From contig NZ_JAMJFL010000021.1 of the NCBI RefSeq assembly GCF_023544665.1, positions 62,001 through 126,000 of the forward strand: a DNA stretch of 64,000 bases, in the 5' to 3' direction. Origin of the DNA: Streptomyces sp. YS415 (GTDB taxonomy: Bacteria > Actinomycetota > Actinomycetes > Streptomycetales > Streptomycetaceae). Positions 1-7,447 of this stretch are shown here, piece by piece. The notes below the pieces were generated by a model, which worked only from the letters and a program-made list of their open reading frames with translations, was not told the origin of the DNA and did not search any database. Every line of letters begins with the position of its first letter. The stretch's first letter is position 1. Both the position numbers and the translations under genes were made by a program.

Positions 1-5
1 TGGCT

Positions 6-944
6 TTACATTCCGTGGCCATTTAGGGCGTTCAGCCGGCGCTTGGCGGGCCCCAGAGCCCGGCCCCGGCCCAGCAGGCCGGCCCAGGGATTGGTGCGGG
101 CCTGGTCGACCGCGTCGTCGATGGTCCACCGGCGGGCGTGCAGCTCCGGGTCGTCCAGTGCGGCCCAGTCGACGGGGACGGCCACGGGGGCGCCGGGCCG
201 GGCCCGGACCGTGAAGGGCACGACGGCGGTCTGCGCGTAGGCGTTGCGCTGGATGTCGAGGTAGAGGCGCTCGCCGCGGTCCTTCTTGCGGGCCGCGGTG
301 GTCAGCCGGTCGGGGTGGGCGGCGGCGAGGGTGTCGGCGACGTCCCGGGAGAACGCCCGCACCTCGTCGAAGTCGTGGTGGCCGTTCAGCGGGACGATCA
401 CATGCAGTCCGCGCGAGCCGGTCGTCATCAGGGCCGACGGCAGATCCAGCTCGTCCAGCAGCTCGCCCAGCAGCCGCGCCGCCTCGCGCACCTGCCCGAA
501 GTCGTCCCCCGCCGGGTCCAGGTCGAAGACCATCCGGTCGGGCCGGTCCAGCCGCCCGGCCCGGGAGAGCCAGCGGTGCAGGGTGAGACAGGCCTGGTCG
601 GCGAGGAGGACGAGGGTGGCGGTGTCGTCGCACACGGTGTGGCAGACCGTGCCGCCCTCCTTGGCGACCTCGACCCGGGTGACCCACTCCGGATAGCTCT
701 CCGGGGTGTTCTTCTGCATGAACCGGGGTCCGTCGAGCCCGTCGGGGTGCCGCTCCAGCATCAGCGGGCGGCCCCGCAGATGCGGCAGCATGAAGGGCGC
801 GACGGACCGGTAGTAGTCGACGAGGTCGGCCTTGGTGTACTCCTTCGTCCCGCCGTCGCCGGGGAACAGCACCTTCCCGGGCCGGTGCACCTCGACGGTG
901 CGCCGCCCGGCCCTCACGCTCCGTACGTCGTCCTCCCGGCTCAC
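6..944 (-). CDS. LigD-type polymerase/primase domain protein
   Basis: 312 aa. Stand-alone polymerase (primase-like) domain of the bacterial NHEJ ligase D, expected to add nucleotides at broken DNA ends with Ku and a ligase encoded elsewhere. The metal-binding DLD pair is at residues 141-143 (MVFDLDPAGDD), followed by TTGSRGLH at about 175-181 and a late block with DIQRNAYAQT. No ligase or nuclease domain is fused, as is usual in actinomycetes where the LigD parts are separate genes. The GTG start overlaps the transketolase stop (GTGA), so translation is probably coupled. The domain call is secure; whether this copy acts in repair or in another ribonucleotide-adding role is not known. Confidence 0.88.
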   Translation of the reverse strand: MSREDDVRSVRAGRRTVEVHRPGKVLFPGDGGTKEYTKADLVDYYRSVAPFMLPHLRGRPLMLERHPDGLDGPRFMQKNTPESYPEWVTRVEVAKEGGTVCHTVCDDTATLVLLADQACLTLHRWLSRAGRLDRPDRMVFDLDPAGDDFGQVREAARLLGELLDELDLPSALMTTGSRGLHVIVPLNGHHDFDEVRAFSRDVADTLAAAHPDRLTTAARKKDRGERLYLDIQRNAYAQTAVVPFTVRARPGAPVAVPVDWAALDDPELHARRWTIDDAVDQARTNPWAGLLGRGRALGPAKRRLNALNGHGM

Positions 945-2788
945 GGCACGATCGCCTCCGCCACCAGCAGCCGGCCCGCGGCGGCGATCGACTCGGCGTC
1001 GATGCCCGCGGAGTGCAGCTGCTCGTCCGGGGAGGCCGAGCCGGGCATCGTACGGACCGCGAGCCGCACCAGCCGGGGCACCGGGCGCCCGTCCAGGAAG
1101 GCGTCCATGACGGCGTCGCCGAGGCCGCCCTCCTCGTGGTGGTCCTCCACCGTGATCAGGCAGCCGGTCTCCTCGGCGGCCCGGCGCAGGGTGACCCGGT
1201 CGACCGGCTTGACCGAGTACAGGTCGATCACCCGGGCCGCGATGCCTTCGCGCTCCAGCGCGTCGGCCGCGGCCAGCGCCTCGTGCACGGTGACGCCCGC
1301 GGCGACCAGGGTCATCCGGTCCGCGCCGGAGGAGCGCAGCACCTTGCTGCCGCCGACCGGGAACTCCTCGTCGGGGCCGTAGATCACCGGGTCCGCGCCG
1401 CGCGAGGTGCGCAGGTAGCGGATGCCCTCGAGACCGGCCATCGTGGCGACGAGCCGCGCGGTCTGGTTGGCGTCGCACGGGTACAGCACGGTCGAGCCGT
1501 GCACCGCGCGCATCATCGCCAGATCCTCCAGGCCCATCTGCGAGGGTCCGTCCTGGCCGATGGCGACGCCCGCGTGCGAGCCGACCAGATTGAGTCCGGT
1601 GCCGCTGATGGACGCCATGCGCACGAAGTCGTACGCCCGCGTCAGGAACGCGGCGAAGGTGGTGGCGTACGGCACCCAGCCGCGCGAGGAGAGCCCCACC
1701 GCGGAGGCGACCATCTGCTGCTCGGCGATGTAGCACTCGAAGTAGCGGTCGGGGAACTCCTTGGCGAACAGTTCCGCGCGGGTGGAGTCGCCGACCTCGC
1801 CGTCCAGGGCGACGACATCGCCGCGTCCGGCGCCGAGCGCGGCGAGCGCCTTGCCGTAGGCGTCCCGCGTGGCCACCTTCTCGCCCTCCGCCCACCGCGG
1901 GAGCTCGACGTGGCTGTCCTCGACGGCGTGCAGCAGGCGCGCGGCGGCCGGTTCGTGCACCCGGATCACGCGGTCGCGCCGCCCGCCGAGCTCGGCGACG
2001 GCCTCCTCGGCACTCTTGAGCGGCTTGCCGTGCTGGCCCTCGCGGTCCTCGACGGCCTCGACGCCCTTGCCCTTGAGGGTGCGGGCGAGGATCACGGTGG
2101 GCTGTCCGGTGGTGGACCTGGCCTCGCCGTAGGCACGGTCGATCGCGTCCACGTCGTGCCCGTCGATCTCGATGGTGTGCCAGCCGAACGCCTGGAAGCG
2201 CCGCGCGTAGGCGTCGAGGTCATGGCCGTGCCGGGTGGGCCCGCGCTGGCCGAGCCGGTTCACGTCGACGACGGCGGTGAGGTTGTCCAGATGCTCGTAC
2301 GAGGCATGCTCGGCGGCCTCCCACACGGAGCCCTCCGCCAGCTCGCTGTCCCCGCACAGCACCCACACCCGGTAGCCGCTGCGGTCGAGCCGCTTGCCGG
2401 CTAGCGCGATCCCGACGCCGACCGGCAGCCCCTGCCCGAGCGAGCCGGTGGCCGTCTCCACCCACGGCAGCCGCCGCGGCGTGGGGTGTCCCTCCAGGGC
2501 GCTGCCGAGCTTGCGGAAGGTGAGCAGTTCGGCGTCCTCGACGACACCGGCCGCCTTGAAGGCGGCGTACATCAGGGGCGAGGCGTGTCCCTTGGACAGC
2601 ACGAAGCGGTCGTTGCCGGGGTGGGCGGGGCGGTCGAAGTCGTAGCGGAAGTGGTTGGCGAGGAGTACGGCCATCAGGTCGGCGGCGGACATGGACGAGG
2701 TCGGGTGCCCCGACCCCGCGGCGTCGGAGGCGCGCACGCTGTCCACGCGCAACTGCTGTCCCAGTTCGACGAGCTCGGCGGTGTTCAT
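941..2788 (-). CDS. tkt: Transketolase
   Basis: 615 aa. Thiamine-diphosphate enzyme of the non-oxidative pentose phosphate pathway, moving two-carbon ketol units between sugar phosphates. The cofactor motif runs from GDS (146-148) to N177. Conserved histidines occur in GSGHPT (28), SKGHAS (68) and GHPT (101). The pyrimidine-binding and C-terminal domains follow. It is shorter than the roughly 690-aa housekeeping actinobacterial transketolases, so it is likely a paralogue. The ATG overlaps the stop of the upstream oxidoreductase (ATGA) and is preceded by AAGGAG. The downstream gene, a LigD polymerase domain, overlaps its stop. Confidence 0.9.
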   Translation of the reverse strand: MNTAELVELGQQLRVDSVRASDAAGSGHPTSSMSAADLMAVLLANHFRYDFDRPAHPGNDRFVLSKGHASPLMYAAFKAAGVVEDAELLTFRKLGSALEGHPTPRRLPWVETATGSLGQGLPVGVGIALAGKRLDRSGYRVWVLCGDSELAEGSVWEAAEHASYEHLDNLTAVVDVNRLGQRGPTRHGHDLDAYARRFQAFGWHTIEIDGHDVDAIDRAYGEARSTTGQPTVILARTLKGKGVEAVEDREGQHGKPLKSAEEAVAELGGRRDRVIRVHEPAAARLLHAVEDSHVELPRWAEGEKVATRDAYGKALAALGAGRGDVVALDGEVGDSTRAELFAKEFPDRYFECYIAEQQMVASAVGLSSRGWVPYATTFAAFLTRAYDFVRMASISGTGLNLVGSHAGVAIGQDGPSQMGLEDLAMMRAVHGSTVLYPCDANQTARLVATMAGLEGIRYLRTSRGADPVIYGPDEEFPVGGSKVLRSSGADRMTLVAAGVTVHEALAAADALEREGIAARVIDLYSVKPVDRVTLRRAAEETGCLITVEDHHEEGGLGDAVMDAFLDGRPVPRLVRLAVRTMPGSASPDEQLHSAGIDAESIAAAGRLLVAEAIVP

Positions 2789-4203
2789 GAGTCTCCTTCC
2801 GCGGGGGTGCCGGAACGCTTGACCGGCTGATTCCTGGCCGGTACGCCACCGGTCTGCTTCGTGGCGGGTTCACCGCCGTTCGTCCGGGCCTGGCGGCCCT
2901 GGGCTTGCGCTCCTCCCGGCGCCCGCACCAGCTCCGGCGAGGCCGTGTCCAGCGGCACCGCCCACGACCGTACGAGCCCCAACTGGACCGTCTGGCGCGG
3001 AAGTACGGCATCCAGGAGCCAGTCGGCGGCGACGCGGACGCGGTTGCCGGGCATCGCCGCGAGGTGGTAGCCGCGGGTCACCGCGCCGGCGGCCACGCCG
3101 GACAGGGGCACGCCGAGCGGATTGGCGGCGGCCTTCACCCCGCCGAGGTCGACGGCGAAGCCCAGGTCCCGGTGGTGGTAGACCCCGCGCTCCCCCATGC
3201 CCAGGGAGGCGGCCACATTGCGGGCGGCGACCTTCCCCTGCCGCCAGGCGTGCTGCGCGGTCATCGGGGTGTACGAGCCGGGCCGCTCCAGGTCCGGCAC
3301 GGCCGCCGCGTCCCCGCAGGCGAACAGCTCCGGGCGGCCCGGCACCTGGAGGTGCGGGTCGACCAGCAGCCGGCCGCGCTCCATGGGCAGCTCCAGCGAC
3401 TCGGCGAGCGGATCGGGCCGTACGCCCACGCACCACACCAGGGTGCGGGTGTCGATGAACTCGCCGTCGCTCAGCAGCACTCCGCCGGGCGTGGCCTCCT
3501 TCACGGAGGTGCCGGTCCGGACGTCGACACCCCGCTCGCGCAGCACCTTGTCGGCGGTGCGGGAGAGCCGTTCGTCCAGTTCGGGCAGGACCCGGTCGGC
3601 GATGTCGAGGAGCAGCCAGCGCGGCTTGAGGGGGCGGCGCCGGGTCTGGGCGTCGGTGAAGAGCTTGCCCTGCGCGGCGACCTCGGTGCCGGTGTATCCG
3701 GCGCCGACCACCACGAACGTGCAGCGTGCCGAGCAGGTCTTGGGGTCGTCCTCGGTGGCGGCCAGCTCCAGTTGCCGGGTCACGTGATCGCGCAGGTACA
3801 GCGCCTCGGGCAGACCACGGAAGCCGTGCGCGTGCTCGGCGACCCCGGGGACCGGCAGCAGCTTGTTGACGCTTCCCGCGGCCAGCACCAGCCGGTCGAA
3901 GGAGAGCGTGCCGGGGTCGCCCTCGGGTCCGCTGTAGTGCACGGTGCGGCCGTCGAGGTCGATGGACTCCGCCTCGCCCAGCACCAGACGTACGCCGGGC
4001 AGGGTCCCGGAGAGCGAGACGGTCACCCGGCGTGGTTCCAGGACGCCGGCGGCGACCTGGGGCAGCAGGGGCAGGTACAGGAAGTAGTCGGTCGGGTTCA
4101 GCAGGGTGATCTGCGCACGGTGGCGGGTCAGCCGGGACAGCACCCGGGCCGTCCGGTACCCGGCGAATCCGGCGCCGACGATCACGATGCGGGGGCGACT
4201 CAC
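2785..4203 (-). CDS. NAD(P)/FAD-dependent oxidoreductase, type II NADH dehydrogenase-like
   Basis: 472 aa. Resembles single-subunit NADH:quinone oxidoreductases (NDH-2), which pass electrons from NADH to quinone at the inner face of the membrane. The FAD-binding Rossmann motif GAGFAG is at 10-15, the second nucleotide motif GAGYTG at 167-172, and the late FAD motif ELFACGDAAA follows. The last 40 or so residues are a low-complexity polar tail with no recognised function. The GTG at 4203 is chosen because a GGAGG lies 7 bases upstream and the FAD motif then sits at the expected N-terminus. First gene of the operon with transketolase and the LigD domain. The true electron acceptor cannot be read from sequence. 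Confidence 0.82.
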   Translation of the reverse strand: MSRPRIVIVGAGFAGYRTARVLSRLTRHRAQITLLNPTDYFLYLPLLPQVAAGVLEPRRVTVSLSGTLPGVRLVLGEAESIDLDGRTVHYSGPEGDPGTLSFDRLVLAAGSVNKLLPVPGVAEHAHGFRGLPEALYLRDHVTRQLELAATEDDPKTCSARCTFVVVGAGYTGTEVAAQGKLFTDAQTRRRPLKPRWLLLDIADRVLPELDERLSRTADKVLRERGVDVRTGTSVKEATPGGVLLSDGEFIDTRTLVWCVGVRPDPLAESLELPMERGRLLVDPHLQVPGRPELFACGDAAAVPDLERPGSYTPMTAQHAWRQGKVAARNVAASLGMGERGVYHHRDLGFAVDLGGVKAAANPLGVPLSGVAAGAVTRGYHLAAMPGNRVRVAADWLLDAVLPRQTVQLGLVRSWAVPLDTASPELVRAPGGAQAQGRQARTNGGEPATKQTGGVPARNQPVKRSGTPAEGDS

Positions 4204-4380
4204 AATGGGGCCTCCGGCCGTTCTGGTGACTCGTTCGCGTGCCTCGGAAGCTTTCCGCGTCCCCCTGGTCAGGGCCGCCAAACGTCACCCCGGACAGCCC
4301 GGTTCCCGCCTCCGCCGCCGGGTACCCGGACCGCGTCCCGACCCGCCGCCCCCCCGCGGCAGTACCGGAGGTGTCTCCTG

Positions 4381-5337
4381 ATGCCCGAATACGGCTACTT
4401 CCTTTCGTGCGAGGAGTTCCGGCCCGCCGAACTCGTCGAGCAGGCGAGGATGGCGGAGCAGGCCGGATTCCAGTCGCTGTGGATCTCGGACCACTACCAC
4501 CCGTGGAACGACGCGCAGGGCCAGAGCCCGTTCGTGTGGTCGGTGATCGGCGCGATCTCCGAGGCGGTGTCACTGCCCGTGGAGACGGCCGTGACGTGCC
4601 CGACCGTACGCATCCACCCGGCGGTGATCGCTCAGGCCGCGGCCACCGCCGCCGTGATGTCGGAGGGCCGTTTCCGGCTCGGCGTCGGCACCGGCGAGGC
4701 CCTCAACGAGCACATCCTCGGCCATGTCTGGCCGCCCGCCCGGGTGCGCCTGGAAATGCTGGAGGAGTCGATCCAGGTGATGCGCCGGCTGTTCTCCGGC
4801 GAGGAGGTCAGCCACTACGGCACGCACTACCAGGTGGAGAACGCCCGCCTGTACACCGTCCCCGACGAGCCCGTCCCGATCGACATCTCCGGCTTCGGCC
4901 CGGCGGCGACCTCGCTCGCGGCACGGGTGGGCGACGGGTTCATCACGATGTCGCCGGACGAGGACATGGTCGCCCAGTTCCGCAAGGGCGGCGGGGGCGC
5001 GAAGCCCGTCAGCGGCGGGACCAAGGTCTGCTGGAGCACGGACCGCGACGAGGCGGTGCGCACCGTGCGGCGGCTGTGGTCCAACCAGTTCCTGCCCGGT
5101 GAGATGGGCCAGATCCTGCCTTCGCCGAAGCACTTCGAGCAGTTGGAGCCGCTGGTCACCGAGGAGATGGTGCGCGAGAAGGCGGTGTGCGGGGACGACG
5201 TCGAGGAGCATGTGGCGGCGCTCACGGCCTTCGCCGACGCGGGCTTCGACCGGATCTACGTCAACCAGATCGGCCCGGACCAGCGAGGCTTCTTCGACTT
5301 CTACCGCACGAAGGTGCTGCCGCAGTTGCAGCGGTGA
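4381..5337 (+). CDS. LLM-class F420-dependent oxidoreductase, G6PDH-like family
   Basis: 318 aa. Luciferase-like TIM-barrel protein of the family close to F420-dependent glucose-6-phosphate dehydrogenase. Recognisable blocks are the N-terminal strand MPEYGYFLS, the segment FQSLWISDHYHPW, GRFRLGVGTGEALNEH in the middle, and DRIYVNQIGP near the end. These proteins use coenzyme F420; the substrate is unknown for most members, and its length is slightly below that of true Fgd. Start ATG at 4381 has GGAGG 8 bases upstream. Divergent from the NADH dehydrogenase-like gene and closed by a strong hairpin terminator. Sugar-phosphate oxidation is possible given the transketolase nearby, but that is inference. 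Confidence 0.8.
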   Translation: MPEYGYFLSCEEFRPAELVEQARMAEQAGFQSLWISDHYHPWNDAQGQSPFVWSVIGAISEAVSLPVETAVTCPTVRIHPAVIAQAAATAAVMSEGRFRLGVGTGEALNEHILGHVWPPARVRLEMLEESIQVMRRLFSGEEVSHYGTHYQVENARLYTVPDEPVPIDISGFGPAATSLAARVGDGFITMSPDEDMVAQFRKGGGGAKPVSGGTKVCWSTDRDEAVRTVRRLWSNQFLPGEMGQILPSPKHFEQLEPLVTEEMVREKAVCGDDVEEHVAALTAFADAGFDRIYVNQIGPDQRGFFDFYRTKVLPQLQR

Positions 5338-5344
5338 CAACGAT

Positions 5345-5388
5345 CAGAGTGAAGAGGCGGGCGCCGATGCGCCCGCCTCTTCACTCTG
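5345..5388. terminator. Bidirectional hairpin terminator
   Basis: A perfect 19-bp stem (CAGAGTGAAGAGGCGGGCG and its complement) with a 6-base loop lies between two convergent genes. It starts 7 bases after the oxidoreductase stop and ends 6 bases before the stop of the small minus-strand gene. Confidence 0.9.
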
Positions 5389-5394
5389 ACGTAA

Positions 5395-5634
5395 TTATGT
5401 AAGGTGCCCGGCGGCGGGAATGGCCCAGCGGCGCGCCGACCGGGTCAGCTGCCGTGCGGCCAGCGCCCCCGCGCCGGCCACGAGCGCGAGACCCGCCCTC
5501 CCCCGGTTGCGGGAGACCCACTGCTGGGGGCTCCTCGCGTGCGACTCCTCGTCGAAACGCCCGTGCGCCCCGAAGCCGCGGCCATGCGGTCGCGCCCCGG
5601 CCGGGTGGCCTTCGGCCCGGCCACCGTGGGTCAC
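5395..5634 (-). CDS. Small hypothetical protein with one possible membrane helix
   Basis: 79 aa. Not assigned to a family. The first half is polar and rich in Gly, His and Arg. The second half has a short hydrophobic segment (GLALVAGAGALAARQL) flanked by arginines, suggesting one membrane anchor. The GTG start overlaps the stop of the holin-like gene (GTGA), so the two are translationally coupled and probably work at the same membrane. In other streptomycetes a small membrane protein often follows the holin-like gene. Confidence 0.6.
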   Translation of the reverse strand: MTHGGRAEGHPAGARPHGRGFGAHGRFDEESHARSPQQWVSRNRGRAGLALVAGAGALAARQLTRSARRWAIPAAGHLT

Positions 5635-6110
5635 GCCCGGTGGTGCGGCTGCTCGGGGTCGGTGCCGCCGACGCGGGGCGGGGTCACGGGCGCCGCCGGC
5701 GCACCGGGGACGGGGGGCGTGGCGGACGGCATCGGCGGGTACGGCACGCCGGTCCCGCTCGGCGGGGCGGCCTGCGCCGTGTCGCCGAGCGCCTGCCCGG
5801 GCGGGGACGCGCCGGCGTGCTTGGGCCGGGCCGCCCCGCGCAACACATAGGCCACCACGGCGAGGAGCGCCGCGGTGATCAGCGCCGCGGCCCAGTCGGG
5901 CAGGACGAGGGCCAGGGCCAGTCCGACGGCGAGCGCCAGGGCCGCGCCCGCGTACAGGGCGACGGTGCCGGAAGCGGCGTACAGCATCGCCGTACGGCGC
6001 TGCCGACGGGTCTGCTCGCGCACTTCCTCGCGGATCGTCTCCCGCGCCACCTGCGCCAGCTCGTCGACCAGATGCTTGTCCAGATGTTCTAGGTGATCCA
6101 AGCGCTCCAT
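5631..6110 (-). CDS. Phage holin-family (Actinobacterial holin-X type) membrane protein
   Basis: 159 aa. An acidic/basic helical N-terminus (HLDKHLVDELAQVARETI) is followed by two hydrophobic segments, at about residues 43-65 and 70-92. The C-terminus is long, Pro- and Gly-rich and probably disordered. This layout matches the chromosomal holin-like family common in actinobacteria, which is not evidence of a prophage and whose function is unknown. ATG at 6110 is chosen because it opens the amphipathic helix; no clear ribosome site precedes it. First of a two-gene unit. Confidence 0.7.
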   Translation of the reverse strand: MERLDHLEHLDKHLVDELAQVARETIREEVREQTRRQRRTAMLYAASGTVALYAGAALALAVGLALALVLPDWAAALITAALLAVVAYVLRGAARPKHAGASPPGQALGDTAQAAPPSGTGVPYPPMPSATPPVPGAPAAPVTPPRVGGTDPEQPHHRA

Positions 6111-6210
6111 GGCTGCCGGGTACCCCTGCGGGGGTGGGCGTAACGCGGGCCCTGTGGAGATCGGGCGAAACGATCTCCGTGCGCGGCGCGTCCCAACTAG
6201 GCTCCTCCCC

Positions 6211-6558
6211 ATGGAGATTCTGGGAGCCACGCTGCGCGTATGCGTCGACGACCTGGAGACCGCGGTCCCCTTCTACGAGCGCCTGGCAGGCGGCCCGGCC
6301 CTGCGCTTCGAGCGCGGCGGCGTCCAGGTCGCCGCGGTGGGCTGCTTCCTGCTGATGAGCGGCCCGGAGGCGGAGCTGGAGGTGCTGCGCAAGGTCGCCG
6401 CGACCATCGCCGTGAAGGACGTCGTTGAGGCCCGGGACGTGCTCGTCGGGCTGGGCGCCCGGGTGGTCGCGGGCCCGCTGGCCACCCCGGCGGGCCGCAA
6501 CCTGATCGCCATGCATCCGGACGGCGCGGTGTACGAGTACGTGGACCGTCAGTCCTGA
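6211..6558 (+). CDS. VOC (glyoxalase-fold) family protein
   Basis: 115 aa. Single vicinal-oxygen-chelate module with the two beta-alpha-beta-beta-beta repeats compressed into one chain: EILGATLRVCVDDLETAVPFYERLA at the start and MHPDGAVYEYVDRQ at the end. Members bind a metal and act on small molecules or confer resistance; the substrate cannot be told here. No ribosome site precedes the ATG. Instead TAGGCT lies 7 bases upstream, which fits a -10 box for a leaderless message. Its 3' end overlaps the convergent acetyltransferase by 10 bp. Confidence 0.78.
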   Translation: MEILGATLRVCVDDLETAVPFYERLAGGPALRFERGGVQVAAVGCFLLMSGPEAELEVLRKVAATIAVKDVVEARDVLVGLGARVVAGPLATPAGRNLIAMHPDGAVYEYVDRQS

Positions 6559-7115
6559 CGCGGGGCGCGGGCGCGCATCTCGGTGGTGAGCGCCCAGCGT
6601 TCGTGGTCGCGCCAGGCCCCGTCGATGTACAGCATCGCCGGGGAGAAGCCCTCCAGGCGGAAGCCGCAGGAGCGGGCCAGGGCGAGCGAGGCGGCGTTGC
6701 CGGGCTGCGCGTTGATCTCCAGCCGGTGCAGCCCGAGCGGGCCGAACGCGTGGTCCACCACCAGTCCCAGCGCCTCCCGCATCAGTCCCCGCCCGGCGGA
6801 GTGCGCGAAGGCGCCGTAGCCGAGGGCGCCGCACTGGAAGACGCCCCGGACGATGTTGTTGATGTTGATGTACCCGGCGATGGAGCCGTCGCCGTCCTTC
6901 TCGCAGACCAGGAAGCCCGCCTTGGCCGGGTCCTCGTTCAGGCGCCGTGCGTAGGCGGCGTAGGCCTCGTCGGTGTCCGGCGGGAAGAGCCAGGGCCGGT
7001 GCAGTTCCCTGCTCTCCCGGGTCCTGGCGGTGAACTCGGCGGAGTCGTCGGGGCGGAAGGGGCGTATGCCCACGCGCGGGCCCTCGGTCAGGTAGCAGGA
7101 TGGGATGTGCGGCAT
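6549..7115 (-). CDS. GNAT N-acetyltransferase, RimJ/RimL-like
   Basis: 188 aa. Acetyl-CoA-dependent acetyltransferase of the subgroup that includes ribosomal-protein acetylases. The core has GYININNIVRG, the acetyl-CoA-binding stretch HSAGRGLMREAL, then HRLEINAQPGNAASLALARS and CGFRLEG, the typical GNAT order. The substrate is unknown. The ATG lacks a ribosome site but has TAGGCT six bases upstream on the coding strand, again suggesting a leaderless transcript. Confidence 0.82.
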   Translation of the reverse strand: MPHIPSCYLTEGPRVGIRPFRPDDSAEFTARTRESRELHRPWLFPPDTDEAYAAYARRLNEDPAKAGFLVCEKDGDGSIAGYININNIVRGVFQCGALGYGAFAHSAGRGLMREALGLVVDHAFGPLGLHRLEINAQPGNAASLALARSCGFRLEGFSPAMLYIDGAWRDHERWALTTEMRARAPRQD

Positions 7116-7134
7116 CCCGCCAGCCTACGGCGGT

Positions 7135-7389
7135 CTACTTGCGGCGCCGCCTGCTCGCCGCATACGCCCCGCACAGCGCGCCGATGACGGCGGTGCCCAG
7201 GAGCGCCGTCCACAGGGGCATGGTGACCAGGGGGATCAGCAGGCGGATCTCGGTCTCCTGGGTGTTCTGGAAGATGAAGATCAGGCCGAGGACGGCCAGC
7301 GTGAGCACGGCGATCCGCGCGGGCGTGAACGCCGGGTTGCGGCCACCGCCCTTGCCGGCCTTGCTCCCGCCCTTCTCGGAGGTCGTCAT
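7135..7389 (-). CDS. LapA-domain (DUF1049) small membrane protein
   Basis: 84 aa. Polar N-terminus, a first membrane helix (IAVLTLAVLGLIFIFQN) ending in the QNTQE motif, a short strand, then a second helix (ALLGTAVIGALCGAYAA) and an arginine/lysine stop-transfer tail. This is the standard two-helix LapA/DUF1049 layout; LapA proteins act in envelope assembly in E. coli, but the actinobacterial role is not established. It lies just downstream of the acetyltransferase start and is read on the same strand. Confidence 0.78.
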   Translation of the reverse strand: MTTSEKGGSKAGKGGGRNPAFTPARIAVLTLAVLGLIFIFQNTQETEIRLLIPLVTMPLWTALLGTAVIGALCGAYAASRRRRK

Positions 7390-7447
7390 GTCACCAGGGT
7401 GCGCCCGAGGATCCCGTCACGCACGGTGAGGCCGCTCCCCGGGTGAC

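Noticed and set aside
5631..6110. Holin-like protein as a sign of a prophage
   Set aside because: This family is a common chromosomal membrane protein in actinobacteria and no other phage gene is present.
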